Part shown: positions 1 through 9,282 of the stretch, piece by piece | How positions within the stretch are numbered: the first letter of the stretch is position 1 | Layout of the letters: every line of letters starts with the position of its first letter | Origin: Desulfovibrio sp. OH1186_COT-070 | GTDB lineage: Bacteria > Desulfobacterota > Desulfovibrionia > Desulfovibrionales > Desulfovibrionaceae | Assembly (NCBI RefSeq): GCF_003860215.1 | Contig: NZ_RQYH01000011.1 | Span: 37,223 to 101,222 of the forward strand | Length of the DNA: 64,000 bases | Reading direction: 5' to 3' | The notes under the pieces: generated by a model | What the model saw: only the letters and a program-made list of their open reading frames with translations | Told to the model about the DNA's origin: nothing | Database searches by the model: none | Program-made: the position numbers and the translations under genes

Positions 1-794
1 CCCCACTGGTCACTGCCCTGCCCGGCCTGAAAGAACTGCATCTCAAGTACGCCACCCTGAGCGACCTTGCCCCCTTGACCAAACTGGCCGACCTGGAAGT
101 CTTGGATTTTTACGGTGCCAAGCTGAGCAGCTTTGCTCCTCTGGCGGGCTGCCCCAAACTGCGCAAGCTGGACTACTACGCCACCAAAGACGCGGACTAC
201 AGCACACTGGGCGAGCTGACGCAGGTTTCTGTTCTGGAAGGCGGCCTGACCAAGCTTGAAGACATCTCCTGGCTGGCAAAACTGCCCAATCTCAAAGAGT
301 TCAGGCTGTTCGCCGAAGCTGTGGCAGACTACAGCCCCCTGGCCCAGACAAAACTGGAAAAGCTGTTCATCTGGAGCATGAAAAAGCCTGTTGACCTTGC
401 GCCTGTGGGCAAAATCGCCACACTCAAGGGACTGAAGCTCTGGAGCGTGGAAAATGTTTCCGGCAGCCAGGAGCTTGCGAATCTGACCAATCTGGAAAAG
501 CTGGAAATCAGTGGCTGGGAAGAGAAGAGCAGAACAGCTCTGGACTTGGCCTTTTTGAAAAAACTGTCCAAACTGGTCAACCTGAATATCCAGAAAACCA
601 CGCTGACCACTCTTGATCCTGTTGCCCTCTGCCAGAGCCTGGAGTCTGTGCGTATGACTCAGGTGAGCGGCCTGATCAGTCTTGCCCCGCTGAAAAAGCT
701 GCCCAAACTGAAGAACATGGAAGTGAGCAAGGGTGCTTTTGCCGAGGCGGAACTGACAGGTTTTGCGCCTTCTGTCAAAGTTGCCCAACGCTAG
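1..794 (+). CDS. Leucine-rich-repeat protein, C-terminal part (5' end outside window)
   Basis: The reading frame is open from the first base, so the true start lies upstream; about 263 residues are visible. They form a regular series of roughly 20-24-residue repeats with leucines at LRR spacing (for example LADLEVLDFYGAKLSSFAPL), the pattern of internalin-like LRR solenoids. No membrane anchor or catalytic motif is visible in this part. LRR proteins generally bind protein partners; the role here is unknown. It ends in TAG and is followed by a GC-rich hairpin. An internal ATG at 75 would also give an open frame, but LRR sequence continues upstream of it. Confidence 0.75.
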   Translation, partial: PLVTALPGLKELHLKYATLSDLAPLTKLADLEVLDFYGAKLSSFAPLAGCPKLRKLDYYATKDADYSTLGELTQVSVLEGGLTKLEDISWLAKLPNLKEFRLFAEAVADYSPLAQTKLEKLFIWSMKKPVDLAPVGKIATLKGLKLWSVENVSGSQELANLTNLEKLEISGWEEKSRTALDLAFLKKLSKLVNLNIQKTTLTTLDPVALCQSLESVRMTQVSGLISLAPLKKLPKLKNMEVSKGAFAEAELTGFAPSVKVAQR

Positions 795-808
795 AAACGG
801 CGTTTTCA

Positions 809-838
809 CGCGGGCAGGTCTGAAAAGGCCTGCCCGCG
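809..838 (+). terminator. Hairpin after LRR gene
   Basis: Ten-base arms CGCGGGCAGG (809-818) and CCTGCCCGCG (829-838) enclose a 10-nt loop just after the LRR stop codon. No T-run follows, so intrinsic termination would be weak or Rho-assisted. Confidence 0.4.
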
Positions 839-881
839 CTCCAGCCACTGACAAGACCCACCAAGGGAACAAGGAACCGTC

Positions 882-2522
882 ATGAAACAAGGCCACGCTC
901 TTTTCGTCAGGCAGTTCTGGCCCGTGCCCCTGTTGCTGGCCCTTCTGCTTCTGCCCTTCGGCTGCTCCCAAAAACAGAAAACCGTGCCCCCCCCTCCCGT
1001 TGCCGGAGCGGGGATGGAGTTGGTGTTGCTGCACACCAACGATACCCATTCGCATCTGGCCGGTATCGACAAGTACGGCAATCCCTGCTTTGAAGACAGC
1101 CAGTGCCGGGGCGGCATGGCCCGCATTGCCGCTGCCATCCGCGCGCGCAAGGCTCAGAGTGACAACGTGCTGGCTCTGGACGCGGGGGACTTTTTTCAGG
1201 GCACGCTTTTCTACAGCGTGCACAAATGGCCTGTTATTGCCGCGGTCAACGCGCACATGCCCTACGATGCCATGACCCTCGGCAACCACGAATTTGACGA
1301 CGGCTGCGATGCGTTGAAAAAATTTCTGGAAAAGACCACCTTCCCCGTGGTGGGGGCCAATCTCAAGCCACAGCCGGGCTGCCCCCTGCGCAACAGCACC
1401 ATCGAAAACTGGATTATCCGTCAGGTACGGGGAACCAGCGTGGGCATTGTGGGTCTGGCCAACGATGAAGTACGGCATCTGGCCTCGGCCTGCGAGCACA
1501 CAACCTTTGACGCCGCCGCAACCGCCCTGCGCCGCGCTGTGCAGGAATTGCAGGCAAGAAACGTGAGCCATATCGTTGCCCTGACCCATCTGGGCCTGCC
1601 CGCAGACAGGGAGCTGGCCCGCACCGTGGACGGCGTGGACGTGATCATTGGCGGGCACACCCACAGCTATCTCGGTCCCGACTCCAGGGAAGGCCCCTAT
1701 CCTCTGGTGGAAAAATCTCCCTCGGGCAAACCCGTGCTGGTGGTTACGGCCAAAAACGCCACCCAGTATCTGGGCGACCTGACCGTGGTTTTTGACCGCG
1801 AAGGCGTGCCCCTGCGCTGGAGCGGCGGAGCAAAGGAACTCATGCCCGAAGATCCGGGCGATCCCGTGATCAGAAAAATCATCAACAGCTACACCGGTTC
1901 GCTGGAAAGTTTCAGAAAAACGAAAATCGGCTCCCACAATCTGCAATACGCTGACGGCATGGACGCCTGCCGCGCGGGAGACTGCCTGAGCGGCATGCTC
2001 TTTGTGGACGCCCTGCTGGAATATGCCCGTCCTTTCGGCGCAACATTGGCCCTCGCCAACGGCGGCACCATACGCAGCGCCCTGGCTCCAGGCGACATCA
2101 CCCGCAGCGACCTGATGACGCTCATCCCCTTCCGCAATATCATGGAACTGCGCCGCTATACCGGCGCACAGCTTTTGCAGGCCCTGGAACACGGTGTGGC
2201 CGAAGAAGGCGGCAAAGGGCCGCGCCTCCTGCAGACCGCAGGGCTGCGCTATACGGTGGATGCCTCCCGCCCGACGGGACAGCGCGTTGTCAGCGCAGAA
2301 ACCTTGGACGAAAAAGGCAATGCCGAACCCATTGACAGGGCAAAGACGTACACCGCCATCCTTGCCAACTACCTGACGCGCGGCGGAGACGGCTATGGCG
2401 TGCTGGCGCAGGGCGAAGCCATCTCCTTTTCCAACCCTACGGATGTTGAGGTGCTTGAAGCCTATGTGAAAAAACACTCCCCCCTGCCCATGCCTACAGC
2501 CGGACGCATCACCTTCCGCTAG
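882..2522 (+). CDS. 5'-nucleotidase / UshA-type metallophosphatase, lipoprotein
   Basis: A 546-residue protein of the 5'-nucleotidase/2',3'-cyclic phosphodiesterase family, expected to hydrolyse nucleotides outside the cytoplasm. The N-terminus is a lipoprotein signal: a hydrophobic run ending in LPFGC, so Cys-28 is probably lipidated. Metallophosphatase motifs follow in order: HTNDTHSHL, DAGDFFQGT, GNHEFDDG and GGHTHS. The C-terminal substrate domain has NGGTIRS and the TRGGDGY stretch typical of nucleotide stacking. The ATG at 882 follows AAGGAA. It stands as a single gene between hairpins. Exact substrate (nucleotides or UDP-sugars) cannot be told from sequence. Confidence 0.92.
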   Translation: MKQGHALFVRQFWPVPLLLALLLLPFGCSQKQKTVPPPPVAGAGMELVLLHTNDTHSHLAGIDKYGNPCFEDSQCRGGMARIAAAIRARKAQSDNVLALDAGDFFQGTLFYSVHKWPVIAAVNAHMPYDAMTLGNHEFDDGCDALKKFLEKTTFPVVGANLKPQPGCPLRNSTIENWIIRQVRGTSVGIVGLANDEVRHLASACEHTTFDAAATALRRAVQELQARNVSHIVALTHLGLPADRELARTVDGVDVIIGGHTHSYLGPDSREGPYPLVEKSPSGKPVLVVTAKNATQYLGDLTVVFDREGVPLRWSGGAKELMPEDPGDPVIRKIINSYTGSLESFRKTKIGSHNLQYADGMDACRAGDCLSGMLFVDALLEYARPFGATLALANGGTIRSALAPGDITRSDLMTLIPFRNIMELRRYTGAQLLQALEHGVAEEGGKGPRLLQTAGLRYTVDASRPTGQRVVSAETLDEKGNAEPIDRAKTYTAILANYLTRGGDGYGVLAQGEAISFSNPTDVEVLEAYVKKHSPLPMPTAGRITFR

Positions 2523-2529
2523 CCTTTTG

Positions 2530-2577
2530 GCTGCGGTTCCCCCTGCTTTTTGGGCAGGGGAACCGCAGCTTTTTTTC
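2530..2577 (+). terminator. Rho-independent terminator of the 5'-nucleotidase gene
   Basis: A 13-bp perfect stem (GCTGCGGTTCCCC, 2530-2542, with its complement 2557-2569) is followed by a run of T. Confidence 0.9.
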
Positions 2578-2720
2578 TGTTTCCCTCTCCTGTTGCCCTG
2601 TGGCAATGCCCGCTTTCCCCCACAAACGCTTGCTTCTGCCTGCAATGCTCCGGTCTTGCGGCATGGCTGCCTTGACGTTTCATCAAAAAGCCCCATTATT
2701 TCTGCCGGAGGAATTGTTCC

Positions 2721-3641
2721 ATGAAACTGCCCGAACTTTCCCGTATCCTGAAATTGCAGGTGGTGCTGAAAACCCTTCTGGTGCAGGCATGCCTGCTGGT
2801 GGGCATTTTGCTGACGGTCTGGGGCCTGCAACGCCTGTACGGCATGGTGGACAGAACAACCTTTCCCAAGGCGGCGGCCGTGCCCGCCAATGTGGACGCC
2901 CTGCAGGAACATGAAAAGGGCAAGGTGCTGCTGGACGCCATTTCCGCCCAGATGCGCCGGGAACTGGATTCCACTTTTGGCTGGAGCTTCAACGACATCG
3001 TATTCAACCGTTTTGTGCTGGACAACCGCGCCTACCGCCAGTACGGCGTGTACCACATGACCAGAGTCCTGCTCGATCTCTACGCTTCCCAAATCGCCAA
3101 GCTCGGCTCCAGCGGCAGGGAGAGCGAGTTCCTGTACAAGGCGCGCATCAACAATTTTGCCATTGATCCGCGCAGTTTCCTTTTCCCCTCGGCGGAAGGC
3201 TCCTACAAAAAAGGCCTGCAACTGCTGGAAGATTACAAAACGTCTCTGGACAAGGGCACGGGCGTTTTCAACTGCCGCACCGACGACATCCATGCTTCCT
3301 TTGTCACGGTCACGGGCGAGAACGTGCTGGGCTATGCCCAGGGCCTGCTGGAAAACGCCCAGGACCTTTCCTCCAGCACCCTGGACAACAGAATTTATGA
3401 GGTCCAAGGCATGGTGCTGGTGCTGCGCGACTTCATCCACACGCTCTACCGGTTGTATCCGGAAATCCGCGCCAGAAACAACGAGGAAAACATGGCCGCC
3501 GCCCTCGCCCATATGGACCGCATCTGCACCTATGACCCGCTGTTCATCACGCCGACTCTCAATTCCGGCGAGCTGGTTCTCTCCTATCTGCTTTTTGCCA
3601 AGGCCCGCCTTGAGGATATCCGCGACAGCATCCGCATGTGA
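2721..3641 (+). CDS. DUF2333 family membrane-anchored protein
   Basis: A 306-residue protein that I recognise as DUF2333. It has one N-terminal membrane segment (about residues 18-37, VVLKTLLVQACLLVGILLTV) and a large soluble, mostly helical remainder that should face the periplasm. Conserved stretches include GWSFNDIVFNRFVLDNRAYR and the FNCRTDD region. The family has no assigned biochemical function. The ATG is preceded by CCGGAGGAATTGTTCC, a strong ribosome site. The gene is monocistronic and converges on the glycine cleavage operon across a long palindrome. Confidence 0.8.
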   Translation: MKLPELSRILKLQVVLKTLLVQACLLVGILLTVWGLQRLYGMVDRTTFPKAAAVPANVDALQEHEKGKVLLDAISAQMRRELDSTFGWSFNDIVFNRFVLDNRAYRQYGVYHMTRVLLDLYASQIAKLGSSGRESEFLYKARINNFAIDPRSFLFPSAEGSYKKGLQLLEDYKTSLDKGTGVFNCRTDDIHASFVTVTGENVLGYAQGLLENAQDLSSSTLDNRIYEVQGMVLVLRDFIHTLYRLYPEIRARNNEENMAAALAHMDRICTYDPLFITPTLNSGELVLSYLLFAKARLEDIRDSIRM

Positions 3642-3658
3642 TCCGCCGGACGAGAGGC

Positions 3659-3723
3659 GCAAACAAATGCAGTACCCCCGCACCCGGCATACAGCCGGGT
3701 GCGGGGGTACTGCATTTGTTTGC
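3659..3723. terminator. Bidirectional terminator, perfect 30-bp inverted repeat
   Basis: Arms 3659-3688 and 3694-3723 are perfectly complementary over 30 bp with a 5-nt loop (ATACA). The outer part is A/T rich (GCAAACAAATGC at one end and its complement at the other), so a U-rich tail is produced in either direction. It lies between the convergent DUF2333 and gcvPB genes and should end both transcripts. Confidence 0.85.
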
Positions 3724-3728
3724 AAAAC

Positions 3729-5177
3729 TCAACCCATATCTTCTGTCAGGGCCATGTTGCGCGCCGCAGCGGTTTCGTCGAGACGGCGCACTGGCAGGCC
3801 AACGGGAGCCTGTGCCAGAGAGGAGGGGTCTGCCAACCCCTGGCGCACGATGTCCCGCAGAGCCTCCACATAGGTATCCAGCGTATCTTTGCTTTCGGTT
3901 TCCGTGGGTTCAGCCATCAGGCATTCGTGCACAATGAGCGGAAAATAGACCGTGGGCGCATGGATTCCGCGCTCCAGCAGAGCCTTGGCCAGATCAAGGG
4001 CGCGCAGGCCCTTGGGGGCCGAAGCCACAAATTCGTGGGCGCAGAGACGCTCCTGAAAAGGAATGTCCAGCACACCTTCCAGCTTCTTTTTGAGGTAATT
4101 GGCGTTGAGCGCCGCATACTCCGAAACGCGTGTCAGGCCCGGCCCGCCCAGGCGCAGAATATAGGCCAAAGCCTTGAGCACCACGCCGAAACTGCCATAG
4201 AACGGCGCGATATAGCCTACGGATTGGGGGATATTGTAGTCCAGACAGAAGCTTCCGTCCTGCCGCCGGAGTACGCGCGGCGCCGGGAGGAAAGGCAAAA
4301 GCCGTTCGCCGACCCCCACTGGTCCCGCACCCGGCCCGCCGCCCCCGTGGGGAGTGGCCAGGGTCTTGTGCACATTGAGGTGCACCACGTCAAAACCCAC
4401 ATCGCCAACGCGCATTTTGCCCATGATGGCATTCATGTTGGCCCCGTCATAGTACAGAAGGGCGTCGATTTTGCGCAGTTCGTCCACAATGCGCGGCAAA
4501 TGGATTTCCATGAGCCCCAAGGTATTGGGGCATGTCATCATCAGCCCGGCCACATCGTCGCCGTGCTCGGCAATGACCCGTGACAGCGCCTCGGGATCGA
4601 CCATGCCGTCACGCGATTCCAGATTTATGGTCTCGAAACCGGCCAGAACCGCCGAGGCGGGGTTGGTGCCGTGCGCTGCATCGGGAATGAGCATCTTCCC
4701 GCGTTTGCGGCCCTTGGCCTTGTGGTAGGCAGCCATGAGTTTGACACCGGCAAACTCGCCGTTGGCCCCCGCCATGGGCTGAAAGGTAAACGCCTTCATG
4801 CCCGTAAGCTCGCAGAACAGTATCTCGGCTTCATACAGACACTGCAAGGCCCCCTGAACGCGAGCAGCCCCCCGCCCTGTCTGGGCCAGAAGAGGATGCA
4901 GGCGGGCAAAACCCGGCAGGCCCGCCACATACTCCGTGAACTTGGGGTTGTACTTCATGGTGCAGGAACCGAGGGGATAAAAATTGGCGTCAACGCTGAA
5001 GTTGCGCCGGGAAAGCTGCGTGAAGTGGCGTACCACGTCCAGTTCCGAGCATTCGGGCAGACGCGGCGGATTTTTTCGCAAAAGTTCGTCCGGCAGCATG
5101 GCGGCAGCCGCAGGCGCATCGCCCGACAGGCAAGAGGCGCGGCGGCCGGGTACGGATTTGGCAAAAATTGTTTTCAC
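3729..5177 (-). CDS. gcvPB: Glycine dehydrogenase (decarboxylating) subunit 2
   Basis: The 482-residue C-terminal half of the split P-protein of the glycine cleavage system. It carries the pyridoxal-phosphate lysine in NVHKTLATPHGGGGPGAG, and with GcvPA it decarboxylates glycine and passes the aminomethyl group to lipoyl-GcvH. It is the last gene of gcvT-gcvH-gcvPA-gcvPB; its ATG overlaps the gcvPA stop by four bases (ATGA), which indicates translational coupling and a 1:1 heterotetramer. Length is as expected for the two-subunit form seen in anaerobes and archaea. Confidence 0.96.
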   Translation of the reverse strand: MKTIFAKSVPGRRASCLSGDAPAAAAMLPDELLRKNPPRLPECSELDVVRHFTQLSRRNFSVDANFYPLGSCTMKYNPKFTEYVAGLPGFARLHPLLAQTGRGAARVQGALQCLYEAEILFCELTGMKAFTFQPMAGANGEFAGVKLMAAYHKAKGRKRGKMLIPDAAHGTNPASAVLAGFETINLESRDGMVDPEALSRVIAEHGDDVAGLMMTCPNTLGLMEIHLPRIVDELRKIDALLYYDGANMNAIMGKMRVGDVGFDVVHLNVHKTLATPHGGGGPGAGPVGVGERLLPFLPAPRVLRRQDGSFCLDYNIPQSVGYIAPFYGSFGVVLKALAYILRLGGPGLTRVSEYAALNANYLKKKLEGVLDIPFQERLCAHEFVASAPKGLRALDLAKALLERGIHAPTVYFPLIVHECLMAEPTETESKDTLDTYVEALRDIVRQGLADPSSLAQAPVGLPVRRLDETAAARNMALTEDMG

Positions 5178-6505
5178 AGCAGGCCTCCCACCATTTCTGC
5201 CAGCATACCGATCTGGCTGCGGCTGTTTTGTTCGGTGCAGGACAGCAAGAGCGCGTTCTCCATGCCGGGATAGTACCTTCCCAGCGGATATCCGGGTATG
5301 CAGCCGTGATCAGCCAGAGCATCCACCAGATCTGTAGCGGGCATGGGCAGGCGAAGGCACACTTCCGAGCCGAAAGGCGCATCGTTCAGCAATTCCACGC
5401 CCTTGAGGGCGGTCAGCCTCTCCACGGCATAACGGGCAAGGGCCATGTTGCTTTCTGCCCGGCGTGTCAGCCCGGACGGCCCCAGCAGGCACATGTGTAC
5501 AAGCGCCCGCAGGGCGCAGAGAGCCTGATTGGAGCAGATATTGGAGGTAGCCTTTGCGCGGCGGATGTGCTGCTCGCGCGCCTGGAGGGTCAGCACATAG
5601 CCGGTCTTGCCGTCCACGTCGACCGTGCGCCCCACAATGCGTCCGGGAAACTGCCGTATGTGTTCTTTGCGGCAGGCCATAAGCCCCAGATACGGTCCGC
5701 CGAACTGGAGGGGCAGGCCCAGGCTCTGCCCCTCGGCCACCGCAATGTCAGCCCCCATTTCCCCCGGAGTCTTGAGCACGGACTGCATGACCGGATAGAC
5801 GGAAATGACGCCGAAAACCTTGTTCTCCCGCGCTTTGGCAAAAAGGGAGGAATAGTCGGCCACGACTCCGAAGAAATTGGGATTCTGCACCAGAACCGCC
5901 GCGCAGGAGCCGTCAATGGCGTCCATCAGGGCCGCCACATTGCTCACGCCGTCTTTCTGGCGCACGGTTTTCACTTCCACATCCAGGTCCGCCACGTAGG
6001 TGGCCAGCATGACCCGCCAGAACGGGTTCACAGCTTCGTCCACCACCAGGGTGCGCCTTTTTGTGGCGCGCACGGCCATCATGGCAGCTTCAAACAGGGC
6101 AGAGCCGCCGTCATAAACGGAGGCATTGGCGCAGTCCATCTCCAGAAGGCGGCAAACCGCCGTCTGGAATTCAAAGACCGCCTGTAGCGTGCCTTGCGAA
6201 CATTCGGCCTGATAGGGCGTGTAGGCCGTATAAAATTCGCTGCGTCCGGCGATGGCGTCCACAGCCTTGGGAATGTCGTGGGCGTAGTAACCCGCGCCCA
6301 GAAAGGAAATGAGGTTCACATCGTTTCTGGCGGCCAGACTTTCAAAATACCCGCAGACAGCCGCCTCGCTCTGCCCTTCGGGCAGATGGAAACTTTGGGG
6401 CCGCATGGTTTGCGGAATGTCCGCGAAAAGCTCATCCAGGCTGCTCATGCCCAGAACAGAGAGCATCTCGCGCAATTCATCAGGCGTGTGGGGAATGTAT
6501 GGCAT
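5174..6505 (-). CDS. gcvPA: Glycine dehydrogenase (decarboxylating) subunit 1
   Basis: The 443-residue N-terminal half of the split P-protein. It starts with MPYIPHTPDELREML and contains SFLGAGYYAHDIPKAVD and the TPYQAECSQGTLQAVFEFQT stretch typical of the subunit. It has the aminotransferase-like fold without the PLP lysine, which is in GcvPB. Its ATG is preceded by GTGAGGAGTCCCC on the minus strand. A 200-bp spacer with a repeat-like sequence separates it from gcvH, much longer than the other gaps in this operon. Confidence 0.96.
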   Translation of the reverse strand: MPYIPHTPDELREMLSVLGMSSLDELFADIPQTMRPQSFHLPEGQSEAAVCGYFESLAARNDVNLISFLGAGYYAHDIPKAVDAIAGRSEFYTAYTPYQAECSQGTLQAVFEFQTAVCRLLEMDCANASVYDGGSALFEAAMMAVRATKRRTLVVDEAVNPFWRVMLATYVADLDVEVKTVRQKDGVSNVAALMDAIDGSCAAVLVQNPNFFGVVADYSSLFAKARENKVFGVISVYPVMQSVLKTPGEMGADIAVAEGQSLGLPLQFGGPYLGLMACRKEHIRQFPGRIVGRTVDVDGKTGYVLTLQAREQHIRRAKATSNICSNQALCALRALVHMCLLGPSGLTRRAESNMALARYAVERLTALKGVELLNDAPFGSEVCLRLPMPATDLVDALADHGCIPGYPLGRYYPGMENALLLSCTEQNSRSQIGMLAEMVGGLL

Positions 6506-6596
6506 GGGGACTCCTCACCTTCAGGCGGAATACAGCTGGCGGCTCTGCCGCCCCTTGGTCGTGCGGATGCCGGAACAAGACTGTCCGCAAGCGGAG

Positions 6597-6705
6597 AAAC
6601 CCCGCTTGCGGCTATCACAATCGCTCGCTTTGCGGTGCGGCCAAGCCACGTCCTGCTCGCAATTTTCGGGACCGCTGCTCTGGCAACAGCCCGTCCGCAT
6701 CGCTG
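6597..6705. repeat. Dispersed intergenic repeat, copy A (with flanking hairpin)
   Basis: About 95 bp from 6609 to the gcvH stop resembles 25086-25190 in another intergenic region. Shared blocks include GCGGCCAAGCCA and CTGCTCGCAATTT at matching spacing, with related sequence on both sides. Copy A is preceded by a stem-loop (CCGCAAGCGG and CCGCTTGCGG, about 6585-6610). It fills the unusual gcvH-gcvPA gap. The repeat class is unknown to me. Confidence 0.55.
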
Positions 6706-7086
6706 TCAGACGGTGGCGCAAAAAGCCTCGTACGCCGTCGCGTCCATCAGCCCCTCGGGCTTGCGGGCCAGCTTGACGCGCAGAAGCCAGCCCTCGCCGT
6801 AGGGAGCGCTGTTGCACAACTCCGGTGTGTCTTCCAGTGCCCCATTGACGGCCAGAACGCTGCCCGCCACCGGAGAATACAGATCGCTGGCGGCCTTGAC
6901 AGATTCCACGGAACCGAATTCCGCGTGCTCCGCAAGTTCGCCGCCGACTGCGGGCAGTTCCACATAGGTAATGTCGCCAAGAGATTCCTGGGCAAAGTGA
7001 GTGATGCCCACCACGGCCTCGTCACCCTCGATGCGCACCCATTCGTGACTTTTGCTGTACAGGATGTCCGCAGGATTGGTTGTCAT
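6706..7086 (-). CDS. gcvH: Glycine cleavage system H protein
   Basis: A 126-residue lipoyl carrier protein that shuttles the aminomethyl group between P and T proteins. The lipoylated lysine lies in [16 protein letters not shown], the standard GcvH context. Length matches the family (about 125-130). It starts 45 bp after gcvT. No lipoate ligase or lipoyl synthase gene is in the window. Confidence 0.96.
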   Translation of the reverse strand: MTTNPADILYSKSHEWVRIEGDEAVVGITHFAQESLGDITYVELPAVGGELAEHAEFGSVESVKAASDLYSPVAGSVLAVNGALEDTPELCNSAPYGEGWLLRVKLARKPEGLMDATAYEAFCATV

Positions 7087-7131
7087 GGCTGCTCCTGAAA
7101 ATAAGGTTACGGAATTGCCCGCTGTGCGCCG

Positions 7132-8214
7132 TCAGGCGAGCTTTTTGCGGGCCGAGCCTTGCCTGTAAAAGGGAATTTCCGTTTTCCGGGCGGGCAGCTC
7201 CGTCCTAGAGGCGCGCACGAGAAAATTTTCTTCATGGGCATGAGCGGCATGGATCCAGGCAAAGGCAATGGCTGCGCCCACCGATGGTGCAAAGGAGCCG
7301 CTGGTCACGCGCCCCACCGCAACACCGTCCGGCAGGGCCACAACATCACCGTGCCGCGCGGAGCGGCGCCCCTCGATGACCAGAGGCACCAGTACCTCGG
7401 CTACCCGTTGCGCTCCCTGCTTGCCCACATAATCGGCCTCGCTGGTCAGCATGCGACCCATGCCAGCCTCTGCGGGGCTGTGAGCCGCGTCAAGGTCATG
7501 CCCGTACAGAGGAAGGCCAGCCTCCAGGCGCAGAGTGTCGCGCGCGCCCAACCCCACAGGTTTGACCCGTGCATCGGCAAGCAGGGCAACCCAGAAAGCC
7601 TCAGTTTTTTCTGCCGGAAGATAAAGTTCGTACCCCAATTCCCCGGTATAGCCTGTGCGGCTCACCAGAAGGGGCACATTTTGCCACCGGGTTTCACGAA
7701 AAGAAAAATAGCTCAAATCACGCAGATTCTCGCCCAAAGCACCTTCCAGCACTTCCAGAGAATCCGGCCCCTGCAGATCAATCTTTCCGGTACTGGAGGA
7801 AATGTCTGTCAATTCCACGCTGTGGGGAAGCCGCTCGCGCAGTACGGAAAAATCACCGGCGGCGCAGGCGGCGTTGACCACTGCCATAAAGGAGTCGGGG
7901 CCAAGGCGGTACACAATGCCGTCATCCAGTACCCCTCCGTTTTCGTTGAGCAAAAAACCGTAGCGGCATTTGCCGGGCGCAAGGGTGCGCAGGTTGTGGC
8001 TGAGGGCTTTTTCCAGAGCCTGCTCCGCACCCGGCCCTTCAATGCGGAACTCGCCCATATGGCAGATATCAAAAAGGCCCGCATGGGCACGGACATGGTG
8101 GTGTTCGGCAAGAATTCCCTCATACTGGATGGGCATGAGCCAACCGGCGAAGGGAGCCATTTTGGCCCCGTGCGCTGTGTGCCATGCACTGAGCGGGGTA
8201 TGCATCTCTGACAT
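7132..8214 (-). CDS. gcvT: Aminomethyltransferase (glycine cleavage T protein)
   Basis: A 360-residue tetrahydrofolate-dependent aminomethyltransferase that releases ammonia and forms methylene-THF from GcvH-bound aminomethyl. The N-terminus is MSEMHTPLSAWHTAHGAKMA and contains DICHMGEF and LQGP motifs of the family. The frame stays open to 8283, but the ATG at 8214 has AAGGAG seven bases upstream and gives the usual N-terminus. It is the first gene of the operon. I found no recognisable glycine riboswitch in the 120 bp before it. Confidence 0.94.
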   Translation of the reverse strand: MSEMHTPLSAWHTAHGAKMAPFAGWLMPIQYEGILAEHHHVRAHAGLFDICHMGEFRIEGPGAEQALEKALSHNLRTLAPGKCRYGFLLNENGGVLDDGIVYRLGPDSFMAVVNAACAAGDFSVLRERLPHSVELTDISSSTGKIDLQGPDSLEVLEGALGENLRDLSYFSFRETRWQNVPLLVSRTGYTGELGYELYLPAEKTEAFWVALLADARVKPVGLGARDTLRLEAGLPLYGHDLDAAHSPAEAGMGRMLTSEADYVGKQGAQRVAEVLVPLVIEGRRSARHGDVVALPDGVAVGRVTSGSFAPSVGAAIAFAWIHAAHAHEENFLVRASRTELPARKTEIPFYRQGSARKKLA

Positions 8215-8334
8215 GCGGACTCCTTGCGGCTGCGGGATGCGGCGAAAAAATGACAAATTTCTGTGACGAATGTACCCACCCACGGCGCGCCCTGTCCACA
8301 GAAAAAATGCCTGGAGAGAAAGAAAGCGGGGAGA

Positions 8335-9162
8335 TCACGACTCCAGTGCGAAAAAACGCCGGGCATTGTCCCCGCAGGCGCGCCACAGGCTTTCCACGTC
8401 TTCCCCGCGGGCCAGGGCCACCTCTCGCGCGGTAAAGACCGTCAAGGCCGGTTCATTGCGCCTGCCGCGCCACGGCAAGGGCGCGAGATAGGGGGCATCT
8501 GTTTCCAGCAGCAAGCGGTCGGCGGGCACAAGGGCCACAGCCTCGCGCAGGGCCTCATTGGCCTTGTATGTCACAGGCCCCGGAACAGAAATGTGCCAGC
8601 CGTTGCGCACAATGCGCCGGGCCAGTTCCGGCCCCTTGCCGAAGCAGTGCCAGAGCAGCGGGTAGCCCACAAAACCCTGCGCTTCCAGCACCATGAGGGT
8701 TTCCTCTTCCGCCTCACGGCAGTGGATGACCACAGGGCGCTCCACGGCACGCGCCAGGGCCAGTTGCTCGCGCAGAACCTCGTACTGGACTTCTCTGGGG
8801 CAGTCCTTCCAGTAAAAATCAAGACCGATCTCGCCCACGGCACGGAGGCGGGGCTCTGCGGCAAAGGCATCGCGCATGGCCGCCAGATGCGCCGGAGTGT
8901 ACGTCTGCCCGTGACAGGGATGGATGCCCAGCAGAAAAAACACTTCGGGGTGGGCATCAAAAAGACCGCGCCGGGCTTCAAAATCCTCCGGCCCGAGAAA
9001 AACATTGCCTATTTGGGCAATACCCGCCATCTTTGCCCTGGCCAGCACCTCCGCGCGGTCCCCGTCAAACTCCCCGCCGTCAAGATGCGCATGGCTGTCC
9101 ACACCGCACAGAGGCAGGGCATGGTCCAGCGGGTCTTCCCGAAAAACTTTTTTTGCCGCCAT
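8335..9162 (-). CDS. TatD family metal-dependent hydrolase (DNase-like)
   Basis: A 275-residue TIM-barrel hydrolase of the TatD/YcfH family. Metal-binding features are visible: the N-terminal [36 protein letters not shown] and the C-terminal [12 protein letters not shown]. TatD proteins are linked to 3'-5' exonuclease activity in DNA repair. The frame is open to 9342, but the ATG at 9162 has GAGG upstream and puts the first metal motif at about residue 21, as expected. It lies upstream of gcvT in the same direction, and divergent from the uxs/Ehr-like operon. Confidence 0.9.
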   Translation of the reverse strand: MAAKKVFREDPLDHALPLCGVDSHAHLDGGEFDGDRAEVLARAKMAGIAQIGNVFLGPEDFEARRGLFDAHPEVFFLLGIHPCHGQTYTPAHLAAMRDAFAAEPRLRAVGEIGLDFYWKDCPREVQYEVLREQLALARAVERPVVIHCREAEEETLMVLEAQGFVGYPLLWHCFGKGPELARRIVRNGWHISVPGPVTYKANEALREAVALVPADRLLLETDAPYLAPLPWRGRRNEPALTVFTAREVALARGEDVESLWRACGDNARRFFALES

Positions 9163-9282
9163 CACAACCTCAAAGCTCTTTTCGTCCGCATGCCGCCGCA
9201 TCCCTTGCCGGTATTTTTTCGTGCAAAAGAGGTTTCCCCGCCCGGAGTCCGGGGAGCAGAAACGGCAAAGCTTTCCGCTCCA

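Noticed and set aside
8215..8334. A glycine riboswitch upstream of gcvT
   Set aside because: I could not find the conserved aptamer core or tandem arrangement in these 120 bp.
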